A stretch of 7,228 nt of DNA, from the NCBI GenBank assembly GCA_045599305.1, contig JAZRVU010000065.1, positions 1 to 7,228 of the forward strand, read 5' to 3'. This document shows, piece by piece, positions 1 through 5,806 of this stretch. The DNA is from SIG588 sp045599305. Lineage in GTDB: Bacteria > Bacillota > Clostridia > Oscillospirales > Acutalibacteraceae. The translations under genes were made by a program, and so were the position numbers. The notes beneath the pieces were generated by a model. It did no database searches. It had not been told where the DNA came from and saw only the letters and a program-made list of their open reading frames with translations. Numbering within the stretch: position 1 is the stretch's first letter; the number at the start of each line of letters is the position of its first letter.

Positions 1-392
1 CCTTTCGCCTTGGCCTCCAGCATGGCTTCATAGAGCCCCGTACCATCACCCGGCTTCGGGCATTGGGCGGGATTGTGGAACTGATACAGGTCGATATAGT
101 CGGTGCGCAGATTGCGCAGTGAGGTGGCCAGATCGCTCCAAAGCTGCTCGGCCGTTTTGGCCGCCGTTTTGGTGGCGATATACACCTGCTCACGGATGCC
201 GTCGAACGCCTCGCCGAGCTTCACCTCGCTGTCGGTGTAACTGCGGGCGGTGTCAAAATACGTCACGCCGGCCGCAAAAGCCTTGCGTGCCAGATATACG
301 GCATCCTCCTGCGAGATGCGCTGAATGGGCAGCGCGCCGAATCCGTTCTTGTTCACGGTGATGCCGGTACGCCCCAAAGTGACCATATCCAT
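1..392 (-). CDS. Aldo/keto reductase, N-terminal part (cut by window edge)
   Basis: This is the first 130 residues of a cytoplasmic NAD(P)H-dependent aldo/keto reductase; the gene runs off the left edge. The translation begins MDMVTLGRTGITVNKNGFGA and contains the family's (beta/alpha)8-barrel signatures. The tetrad expected for this superfamily is visible: Asp47 and Tyr52 in FDTARSYTDSE, Lys75 in IATKT, and His106 in DLYQFHN. The ATG at 392 is chosen because a GGAGGG ribosome site (398-403) lies 5 nt upstream, with a second purine tract AAAGGAG further up; the internal ATG at 386 is less well placed. The gene is separated from the upstream isomerase by a terminator and a possible promoter, so it is probably its own unit. 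The substrate cannot be told from the sequence. Neighbouring an isomerase of sugar type makes a carbohydrate-derived substrate possible, but that is inference only. Confidence 0.9.
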   Translation of the reverse strand, partial: MDMVTLGRTGITVNKNGFGALPIQRISQEDAVYLARKAFAAGVTYFDTARSYTDSEVKLGEAFDGIREQVYIATKTAAKTAEQLWSDLATSLRNLRTDYIDLYQFHNPAQCPKPGDGTGLYEAMLEAKAK

Positions 393-445
393 ACGATCCC
401 TCCGTTCTCCTTTGATGATACTCCTTTTGGCGGTATTATGCAAGC

Positions 446-475
446 ATTTTTCCGCAAAAAAGCGGATTTTGACAA
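446..475 (-). promoter_or_regulatory. Possible promoter of the aldo/keto reductase gene
   Basis: Reading the minus strand, TTGTCA (470-475, five of six matches to the -35 consensus) is followed after 18 nt by AAAAAT (446-451, four of six). The spacer contains a 5-bp inverted repeat TCCGC-T6-GCGGA. The position just downstream of the isomerase terminator and about 50 nt ahead of the start codon fits, but the -10 box is weak. Confidence 0.4.
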
Positions 476-476
476 C

Positions 477-514
477 AAAAAATGCATCTTCCGGCAACCG
501 GAAGAGGCGTTTTT
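477..514 (-). terminator. Rho-independent terminator after the isomerase gene
   Basis: On the minus strand a perfect 8-bp stem, TCTTCCGG / CCGGAAGA (505-498 with 494-487) with a 3-nt loop, is followed after four bases by six T residues (482-477). A run of five A residues on the other side of the stem (514-510) can pair with the T tract, so the structure is nearly symmetric and could also stop plus-strand transcription. It begins only a few bases past the isomerase stop codon. Confidence 0.75.
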
Positions 515-519
515 GAAAG

Positions 520-1302
520 TTACATCGAAGCCACCAGATCGAAATAATACTGTGCCGACTCTTTGGCGCTCTCCAGCGCGCTCACGCGGAAATTGCCGTC
601 CTGCTCATAGCAGTATTCTTTCACGCCGGTATCCTCCGCCACCCGCAGAATGTCGCGGAAATTCAGGTTGCCGGCGCCCAGTTCGGTGATCACGCCGTCC
701 ATGGTACCGCCGAAGGGCACGCCCTTATCCTTCAGGTGCAGGATGTCCACCCGACCGGCCAGTTTCTCGATCCATTCCAGCACGTTCCCGCCGCCGTGCT
801 GCAGCCAGTAGGTATCCAGCACGAAGGAGACCGTCTTCGGATCAAATTCACGGACGAGGATATCCATAATCCGTTCGCCCTTGATCTTCGAAAACTCAAA
901 GGAATGGTTATGATAGGTGAATTTCATGCCGTACTTGCTCAGTTTTTCGCCCAGCGCATTGGCGCGGGTGATAAACTCATTGAGCTTTTCGGCACCGAAA
1001 TCCGGCGCGTTCCAGTTGGGCATGCAGCCGATACCGCAGTTGGTGGTACCGAGCATATTGTGCAGCGGCACCGACTTCTCGAGATCCTCATGGAAATCGA
1101 GGCTGATGTGGGTACCGATGATGCGCAGTCCGGCTTCTTTGGCCAGGCGGCCGTATTCCTCAAAGCCGTAAGCGGGCACACCGGCCGTCTGCACACCGGT
1201 AAAACCGTAGGACGCCAGTTTTTTAAACGTATCCGCCGCATCCTGCGCCGTCAGCAGATTGTCGCGCACCGAAAAGGCCTGGATACTGAGTTCCTTCAAC
1301 AT
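520..1302 (-). CDS. Sugar phosphate isomerase/epimerase (xylose isomerase-like TIM barrel)
   Basis: This is a 260-residue cytoplasmic protein of the AP-endonuclease-2 / xylose isomerase-like TIM-barrel superfamily, which holds sugar and polyol isomerases, epimerases and dehydratases. Its length is typical. The expected metal-site motifs appear in order: THISLDFHED (64-73), TYHNHSFEF (129-137, Glu136 as likely ligand), LDTYW (162-166, Asp163), ILHLKDKG (187-194, His189) and YEQDG (232-236, Glu233). There is no signal peptide. The ATG at 1302 has a GGGAGG ribosome site at 1311-1316, 8 nt upstream. The gene has its own promoter with an overlapping palindromic operator, although it lies only 72 bp after the hydrolase in the same direction, and a terminator follows it. 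The family assignment is firm; the substrate is unknown. Myo-inositol-type or keto-sugar epimerisation are candidates, none supported by specific residues that I can name. Confidence 0.88.
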   Translation of the reverse strand: MLKELSIQAFSVRDNLLTAQDAADTFKKLASYGFTGVQTAGVPAYGFEEYGRLAKEAGLRIIGTHISLDFHEDLEKSVPLHNMLGTTNCGIGCMPNWNAPDFGAEKLNEFITRANALGEKLSKYGMKFTYHNHSFEFSKIKGERIMDILVREFDPKTVSFVLDTYWLQHGGGNVLEWIEKLAGRVDILHLKDKGVPFGGTMDGVITELGAGNLNFRDILRVAEDTGVKEYCYEQDGNFRVSALESAKESAQYYFDLVASM

Positions 1303-1318
1303 TTTACATACCTCCCAA

Positions 1319-1340
1319 ACAATGACTATGTGGTCATTGT
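1319..1340. promoter_or_regulatory. Perfect palindromic operator over the isomerase -10 box and start point
   Basis: ACAATGAC (1319-1326) and GTCATTGT (1333-1340) form a perfect 8-bp inverted repeat around a 6-bp spacer, TATGTG. It covers five bases of the -10 hexamer and the expected start point, the classic position for a dimeric repressor. The regulator is not in the window. GntR, TetR or MarR-type proteins could bind a site of this geometry, but the sequence alone does not choose among them. Confidence 0.65.
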
Positions 1341-1364
1341 ATCATTCTTCCAAGCATATTACAA
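1336..1364 (-). promoter_or_regulatory. Sigma-A type promoter of the isomerase gene
   Basis: The minus strand reads TTGTAA (1359-1364) then a 17-nt spacer then TACAAT (1336-1341). The -10 box matches five of six consensus bases and the -35 four of six, at ideal spacing. Transcription would start near 1328, giving a leader of about 26 nt that includes the GGGAGG site. Confidence 0.75.
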
Positions 1365-1374
1365 TAGATTTCTT

Positions 1375-3132
1375 TTACTTTTTCTCAAAAAGTATCAGCC
1401 GCGGCTTAAAAAGACGCTCCACCTTATACCGCACATAGTCGAGATCCCACTTCTGCAGCGTGCCGGCCAGCGGCTGTGCCCACTTGGCATCGTCCAGCGT
1501 ACCCTGCGCAAAAGTCCATATAAAGTCCTCGCCCGGCGTTTCACTCTGCTCCAGCCGCAACTGCTCCCCGCAGAAAGTGAATTTCAAGCGGCGGGTATAG
1601 GGCGTTTCGGAAAATTCCACCCGCAAAAACAGCACCGGGCGATCTTCCTCATCCGTCAGGCAGCGGCCGCTCACGGTGGCGGCATAGCGGTCACCGCCAA
1701 AGGTCAGCACCGTCTGCTGCGGCGCATACAGCCCCACCGGCAGGCGATTTTCCGCTTCCCCCTCATCGAAATAGACCACCGGCACCTCGTCCTCCACGGC
1801 AAACCGCACCGCACGGAGTCCCGCGGCGTAGCGGTTCGTGACAAGCTGCAGCGAGATCGGCAGCAGTCCCACCGCCGCGGCATCCTCGCCGGCCGTGAAT
1901 ATTCTGCCGTCCGATTGACGGCAGAGGGCGGGCAGCAAGTCGGGGCGCTGCCCCAAAAGGCGCTGCCTCCAGCTGCCGCGCGGCGGCGAGGGATACACCG
2001 TACGCAGACCGACCAGTGTGTCTGCCAGTTCCTTTTGTGCCGCGGCATCCTGCGGCAGTGCATCCGGGAATGAGCCGCCGAACGCCTCGTGCGCCAGATC
2101 GAAATACCGGCTCTGCTGGAACATTTCGTTATTGCCGGCGTTGCTCACCAGCAGGATCCCGTTTTCCCAGAAGCCGATCACGTTCTGCCCCAGCATACCG
2201 TTGAACAAAAAGCGCGGCTGCGACCGTCCCGACCAGATCTGATATCCGTAATCGTAATCGCCGTAGCTTTCCGGCGCGGCGGCGTGAGCGGCCGTCGCCG
2301 CGGCGATCCATTCCTCCGAGATCAGCCGCTCGCCGTGCCATATCCCGCGATCCATCACCAGCTGGCCGAGCTTGGCCATGTCTTCGGGGCAGATATACAA
2401 GCCCCAGCCGCCCTTTTCCACGCCGGCGGGACAGGGCTCCCAGAACACCTCGCCGATCCCCAGCGGATCGAACAGGCGCGGGCGCAGGAAATCGCAGAGT
2501 CTCTGTCCCGTGATCTGCCGGACGATCGCCGCCAGCATATAGGTGTTCAGGCTGTTATAATGAAAGGTCTCTCCCAGTGTGCCGCGCAGCGAGGAGCCGA
2601 AAAACGCTTTCACCCAGTCTGCCTCGCACACCGCCTCGCCTTCGTTGAAGGAGGCCGCACTGCGCATGGTGAGCAAGTCCTCCACCGTGAGGTCGTGCCA
2701 CTTCAAGCGTGCGAGCGGACTGACCTGTGTGCCGAAAAAGTCGATCACCCGGTCGGTCACCCGCAGGCGTCCTTCGTCCGCCAGCAGTCCCACCGCCAGC
2801 GAGACGATGCTCTTTGAGGCGGAAAAGGTCATCTGCCACCCCGCCGTACTGCGATCGCCGAAAGCCGCCTCGGCCAGCACCCGGCCGTTTCGCAGCACCA
2901 TCACGCTGTGCATGTTCAGCGTGGGCTCATCCGCCAGCGCCCGAAAAAACGCCGCCAATGTACGTGAGGAAACGCCTGCCTTCTCCGGCGTCACACGGGG
3001 CAATCTGTCCCCCGCCGCGTCCGGACAAAGCGGCTTATCCGCCGTCGGGGTCACAAAGGGCACTGTGCTGTGCCGTCTGTCGGCCACGCGCCCGACCAGC
3101 GTGATCATACGGTTGAGTGAGGAAATGCTCAC
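1375..3132 (-). CDS. Beta-lactamase-family serine hydrolase with C-terminal beta-rich domain
   Basis: This is a 585-residue protein whose first ~355 residues are a beta-lactamase/transpeptidase-like (class C, esterase EstB or 6-aminohexanoate hydrolase type) serine hydrolase. The lead-in VTPEKAGVSS (47-56) is typical. The nucleophile motif is SASK (Ser104 to Lys107) and the second motif is Tyr192-Asn-Ser194 in HYNSLNTY. The usual third motif (KTG or HxG) appears as NGMLGQ (311-316) after YGYQIW. Residues ~385-585 form an extra region with many alternating beta-type stretches (e.g. VPVVYFDEGEA, RRLKFTF) that I do not recognise. No signal peptide or membrane segment is visible, so it is probably cytoplasmic, which argues against a role in antibiotic resistance or cell-wall remodelling. 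The start is GTG at 3132, with AAGGAGG (3141-3147) 8 nt upstream; Met9 is a weaker alternative. Its own promoter lies upstream. The substrate is unknown. Confidence 0.85.
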   Translation of the reverse strand: MSISSLNRMITLVGRVADRRHSTVPFVTPTADKPLCPDAAGDRLPRVTPEKAGVSSRTLAAFFRALADEPTLNMHSVMVLRNGRVLAEAAFGDRSTAGWQMTFSASKSIVSLAVGLLADEGRLRVTDRVIDFFGTQVSPLARLKWHDLTVEDLLTMRSAASFNEGEAVCEADWVKAFFGSSLRGTLGETFHYNSLNTYMLAAIVRQITGQRLCDFLRPRLFDPLGIGEVFWEPCPAGVEKGGWGLYICPEDMAKLGQLVMDRGIWHGERLISEEWIAAATAAHAAAPESYGDYDYGYQIWSGRSQPRFLFNGMLGQNVIGFWENGILLVSNAGNNEMFQQSRYFDLAHEAFGGSFPDALPQDAAAQKELADTLVGLRTVYPSPPRGSWRQRLLGQRPDLLPALCRQSDGRIFTAGEDAAAVGLLPISLQLVTNRYAAGLRAVRFAVEDEVPVVYFDEGEAENRLPVGLYAPQQTVLTFGGDRYAATVSGRCLTDEEDRPVLFLRVEFSETPYTRRLKFTFCGEQLRLEQSETPGEDFIWTFAQGTLDDAKWAQPLAGTLQKWDLDYVRYKVERLFKPRLILFEKK

Positions 3133-3162
3133 AGCGACCGCCTCCTTCTTTCACTTTCCTAC

Positions 3163-3193
3163 AGTATAACACATAAAAAGGAAAAATTGTGAA
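3163..3193 (-). promoter_or_regulatory. Promoter of the serine hydrolase gene
   Basis: On the minus strand TTCACA (3188-3193, five of six) and TATACT (3163-3168, five of six) are 19 nt apart, longer than ideal. The boxes begin right after the terminator of the zinc-ribbon gene, and the start point near 3156 gives a leader of about 24 nt. Confidence 0.55.
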
Positions 3194-3199
3194 CGAAAT

Positions 3200-3235
3200 A
3201 AAAAAAGAAAGCCCGCCCGCAAAAAAGCGGACGGG
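3200..3235 (-). terminator. Strong intrinsic terminator after the zinc-ribbon gene
   Basis: The minus strand forms a 9-bp GC-rich stem, CCCGTCCGC / GCGGGCGGG (3235-3227 with 3220-3212, one G-U pair), closed by a T6 loop and followed by CTTTCTTTTTTT. It isolates the zinc-ribbon gene from the hydrolase downstream. Confidence 0.9.
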
Positions 3236-3253
3236 TCCTCTTTTACTGAACAA

Positions 3254-3532
3254 TCAGCCTTCGGCCTTCATGTTGGCGAAGCACTCGCTGCAATACACAG
3301 GACGATCCTCGCGGGGCTTGAAGGGAACGCGGGCTTCTTTGCCGCAGTTCGCGCAGATAGCGGTAAACATCTCGCGCTCGGGTCTGGCAGCGTTCTTGCG
3401 CGCATCGCGGCAAGCTTTGCAGCGCTGGGGCTCGTTCACAAAGCCCTTCTCAGCGTAGAACTCCTGCTCACCGGCGGTGAACACGAACTCCGCACCGCAG
3501 TCTTTGCAGACCAATGTTTTGTCTTCGTACAT
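3254..3532 (-). CDS. Small double zinc-ribbon protein
   Basis: This is a 92-residue soluble protein with four CxxC knuckles forming two zinc ribbons. Cys9/Cys12 with Cys38/Cys41 make the first, Cys60/Cys63 with Cys81/Cys84 the second. The first half (VCKDCGAEFVFTAGEQEFY, then PQRCKACR) matches the 'probable zinc-ribbon' family common in Firmicutes, whose function is undescribed as far as I know. The second half (ICANCGKEARVPF ... PVYCSECF) resembles the CxxC-x-CxxC family often found fused to it. The ATG at 3532 has a modest GAGG site (3543-3546) 10 nt upstream. The gene lies 127 bp after the sigma-factor gene on the same strand with no convincing terminator between, so some co-transcription is possible. 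A strong terminator follows. Nucleic-acid or ribosome binding is a reasonable guess from the fold, not shown by the sequence. Confidence 0.88.
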   Translation of the reverse strand: MYEDKTLVCKDCGAEFVFTAGEQEFYAEKGFVNEPQRCKACRDARKNAARPEREMFTAICANCGKEARVPFKPREDRPVYCSECFANMKAEG

Positions 3533-3590
3533 GGGGTTTTTACCTCGCTTTAGAATTTTTTTGCCCTGTGGACGGATTCAGACCGACATC

Positions 3591-3654
3591 TTGGAATATC
3601 CAACGCTCTCATTAAGCTACTCGGGCATATATGCGAACGGCAAATGCCGATTCG
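3591..3654. repeat. Cluster of three short palindromes between sigma factor and zinc-ribbon genes
   Basis: The 127-bp gap contains TTGGA-ATA-TCCAA (3591-3603), the 10-bp palindrome GCATATATGC (3625-3634), and a hairpin built on CGAA-CGGCA / TGCCG-TTCG with one bulged base (3634-3654). The hairpin lies just after the sigma-factor stop codon but has no T tract in either direction, so it is not a normal terminator. No clear sigma-A promoter for the zinc-ribbon gene was found here. The palindromes may be operators or mRNA-processing or stabilising structures. Confidence 0.4.
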
Positions 3655-3659
3655 ACCGA

Positions 3660-4238
3660 TCAGAAAAGTAACGACTTCTGCAGTTTGCGGCGGGCACGCT
3701 GCAGCGCATTGTCCACCGACTTGGGTGTCAGCCCCACAGACGCGGCGATCTGCGCATAGGACTCGCCATCCAGATACCGCACCAGCACCGCGTATTCCCG
3801 GCCGGAAAGCTGCTCCCGCACACGGGCAAGCAGCCGGTCGGCAGATTCCCGCTGAGTCAGCAGAGCGGCAGGATCCGGCAAAACGGCATCCGAAGACTGC
3901 TCCACCACGTCCCCCACCGGCACCTCGTTGGCACGGGCGGCACGGCGCCGCAGCACCGACAACAGACGGTTGCGCACACAGACGGCGGCATAGGCTCTGA
4001 AAGGCACGCCCTTTTCCGGATGGAACGTGCGCACCGCCGCCAGAAGCCCCAAAAGCCCCTCCTGCGACATATCCTCCGCATCCGTGCGGGAAAGACGGAA
4101 ATGTGCGACCTGCGTGCGCAGCATCGGCTCACACAGGGCCACCAGCATGGCAAAAGCCCGGTCATCCCCCGCCTGCGCCAGTTCCACCAAAGCGGATTCT
4201 TCCAAAGCGCCGTCGACAGATGCCCCAACCATTGACAT
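3660..4238 (-). CDS. RNA polymerase sigma factor, SigH-like
   Basis: This is a 192-residue sigma-70 family protein, close in size to the sporulation/stationary-phase factor SigH. Region 2 spans about residues 20-100, with the core-binding segment DAEDMSQEGLLGLL (53-66) and DNA-melting segment VPFRAYAAVCVRNRLLS (78-94). Region 4 spans 141-186, with the helix-turn-helix SYAQIAASVGLTPKSVDNAL (160-179) and RARRKL after it; KSVDNALQR is a SigH-like signature. There is no region 1 or sizeable region 3. The ATG at 4238 is preferred over the upstream in-frame ATG at 4280. It has AGGGGGG (4245-4251) 6 nt upstream, while the predicted transcription start (about 4278) leaves the upstream ATG outside the message. 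The usual sigH neighbours (secE, nusG, rpmG) are absent, so it may be a paralogue or an alternative factor with other targets. Confidence 0.87.
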   Translation of the reverse strand: MSMVGASVDGALEESALVELAQAGDDRAFAMLVALCEPMLRTQVAHFRLSRTDAEDMSQEGLLGLLAAVRTFHPEKGVPFRAYAAVCVRNRLLSVLRRRAARANEVPVGDVVEQSSDAVLPDPAALLTQRESADRLLARVREQLSGREYAVLVRYLDGESYAQIAASVGLTPKSVDNALQRARRKLQKSLLF

Positions 4239-4284
4239 AGCGATCCCCCCTGCACGGGACACGACACCACTATTGATCATTGCC

Positions 4285-4313
4285 AGTTTAACTCATTTCA
4301 ATCGGTTTGTCAA
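4285..4313 (-). promoter_or_regulatory. Promoter of the sigma-factor gene
   Basis: The minus strand has a perfect -35 box TTGACA (4308-4313), a 17-nt spacer and TAAACT (4285-4290, four of six). The start point near 4278 leaves a 40-nt leader before the ATG at 4238. Confidence 0.75.
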
Positions 4314-4320
4314 TGAGGAA

Positions 4321-4347
4321 TTTGAAAAAATTTCATAATTTTTCAAA
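4321..4347. repeat. AT-rich perfect inverted repeat upstream of the sigma-factor promoter
   Basis: TTTGAAAAA (4321-4329) and TTTTTCAAA (4339-4347) form a perfect 9-bp inverted repeat with a 9-bp spacer. It begins 7 bp upstream of the -35 box of the sigma-factor gene, where an UP element or an activator/repressor site would lie. It lacks GC pairs and is unlikely to act as a terminator. Confidence 0.5.
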
Positions 4348-4387
4348 AATGACAAACCCGTTGGACGTTTCTTGTGACATTTGACCG

Positions 4388-4413
4388 AAAAAAGCAGAGT
4401 TTTCCCGCTTTTT
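4388..4413 (-). terminator. Probable terminator after nfnB
   Basis: Eight bases past the nfnB stop codon the minus strand can form a 10-bp stem AAAAAGCGGG / TCTGCTTTTT (4413-4404 with 4398-4389, two G-U pairs) with a 5-nt loop. The T run (4393-4388) is six long but is mostly part of the stem, so strength is uncertain. Confidence 0.55.
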
Positions 4414-4421
4414 GACACTGA

Positions 4422-5804
4422 TCAAAGCCCCAAAAACGCCGCGATAGACTGCGCCGCCCGCTTGCCGGCACCCATGGCGAGAATGACGGTGGCCGCTCCC
4501 GACACCGCGTCGCCGCCGGCAAACACGCCGCGACGGGTGGTCTCGAGCGTCTCCTCGTTCACGATCAGGCAGCCGCGGCGGTCGGCCTCAAGCCCCGCGG
4601 TGGCGGCACGCAGCAGCGGATTGGGAGAATTGCCGATAGCGGCGATGACCATGTCCACCGCGATCTCATGATGGCTGTCGGGGATCTCCACCGGACGGCG
4701 ACGGCCGGAAGCGTCCGGCTCGCCGAGCTGCATCTTCACGCACTCCAGAGAAGTGACAAAGCCCCGCTCGTCACCGTGAACGGCGACCGGCGCGGTGAGC
4801 AGTCGGAATGTGATCCCCTCTTCCTTGGCGTGGTGGATCTCCTCACGGCGGGCGGGCATCTCCTCCTCGCCGCGGCGATAGACGATGTACACATTCTCCG
4901 CCCCGAGGCGCTTGGCACAGCGGGCGGCATCCATGGCCACATTGCCGCCGCCGATGACTGCCACGTTCTTCGGCCGCGGAATGGGGGTATCGTACCCTTC
5001 CCGATAGGCTTTCATCAGATTGATGCGGGTCAAAAATTCGTTGGCGGAAAACACGCCGAGCAGTCCCTCACCGGGGATGCCGGCAAAATGCGGCAGTCCG
5101 GCGCCGCTGCCGATGAAGACGGCTTCATAGCCCTGTTCGAACAGCTCGTCCACCGAAAGTACCCGGCCGATGACCATATTGGTTTCGATCTTCACCCCGG
5201 CCGCGCGCAACTGCTCTACCTCCCGCTGCACGATCACCTTGGGCAGACGGAACTCCGGGATGCCGTACATCAGCACGCCGCCCGCGGTGTGGAACGCCTC
5301 GAACACGGTGACATCGCACCCTCTGCGGCGCAGATCGCCCGCACAGGTGAGCCCGGCAGGGCCGGCACCGATCACCGCCACCCGATGGCCGTTCGGCTCC
5401 ACAACGGGGGCCTCGTCGGCCGCTTTGGAATGGTGATCGGCCGCAAAGCGTTCCAGACGGCCGATCGCCACCGGCTCACCCTTGATCCCCCGCACACACT
5501 TGGACTCACATTGGCTCTCCTGCGGGCAGACGCGCCCGCAGACGGCCGGCAGGGCATTGGTCGCTTTGATCTTCCGGTAAGCACCGTCCACGTCACCTGA
5601 CGCGATGCACGAAATGAAATCGGGGATCTGCACGTTCACGGGGCAGCCCGTGACGCAGAGCGGATTTTTGCAGTTGAGGCAGCGGGCGGCCTCGTTCTGC
5701 GCCATTTCCGGCGTGTAGCCCAGCGCCACCTCGTCAAAGTTGGCGGCACGAAGGGTCGCCTCCTGCTCCGGCATGGGAGTTTTCGTTTGCTGCATATTCG
5801 GCAT
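4422..5804 (-). CDS. nfnB: NfnB, large subunit of NADH-dependent ferredoxin:NADP+ oxidoreductase (GltA homologue)
   Basis: This is a 460-residue iron-sulfur flavoprotein homologous to the glutamate synthase small subunit. With NfnA it forms the cytoplasmic NfnAB complex, which couples reduced ferredoxin plus NADH to reduction of two NADP+, reversibly, by flavin-based electron bifurcation. Two [4Fe-4S] cysteine sets are visible: Cys42, 45, 50, 54 (CLNCKNPLCVTGC) and Cys89, 93, 99, 103. The first FAD dinucleotide fold is VIGAGPAGLTCAGDL (144-158), the NADPH fold is VIGGGNVAMDAARCAKRLG (283-301), and the C-terminal FAD motif is FAGGDAVSGAATV (428-440). The ATG at 5804 follows the nfnA stop codon by 2 nt and has AGGAGG (5815-5820) 10 nt upstream, inside nfnA; an open frame extending further upstream merely overlaps nfnA. 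Annotation pipelines often call this gene gltA. The adjacent nfnA and absence of a large glutamate synthase gene here favour NfnB. Confidence 0.9.
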   Translation of the reverse strand: MPNMQQTKTPMPEQEATLRAANFDEVALGYTPEMAQNEAARCLNCKNPLCVTGCPVNVQIPDFISCIASGDVDGAYRKIKATNALPAVCGRVCPQESQCESKCVRGIKGEPVAIGRLERFAADHHSKAADEAPVVEPNGHRVAVIGAGPAGLTCAGDLRRRGCDVTVFEAFHTAGGVLMYGIPEFRLPKVIVQREVEQLRAAGVKIETNMVIGRVLSVDELFEQGYEAVFIGSGAGLPHFAGIPGEGLLGVFSANEFLTRINLMKAYREGYDTPIPRPKNVAVIGGGNVAMDAARCAKRLGAENVYIVYRRGEEEMPARREEIHHAKEEGITFRLLTAPVAVHGDERGFVTSLECVKMQLGEPDASGRRRPVEIPDSHHEIAVDMVIAAIGNSPNPLLRAATAGLEADRRGCLIVNEETLETTRRGVFAGGDAVSGAATVILAMGAGKRAAQSIAAFLGL

Positions 5805-5806
5805 GG

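Noticed and set aside
1376..1394. Perfect 8-bp inverted repeat TACTTTTT-CTC-AAAAAGTA at the hydrolase stop codon, as a terminator
   Set aside because: The stem has one GC pair, overlaps the last codons, and no T tract follows on the minus strand.
736..2073. Long plus-strand open frame of 445 codons
   Set aside because: It lies antisense across the isomerase and hydrolase genes, has no ribosome site, and its translation is a histidine/arginine/glutamine-rich mix without any domain; it is a shadow of high-GC coding DNA.
4668..5600. Plus-strand open frame of 310 codons
   Set aside because: It is antisense to nfnB, whose cluster and nucleotide-binding motifs are intact, and it shows no motif of its own.
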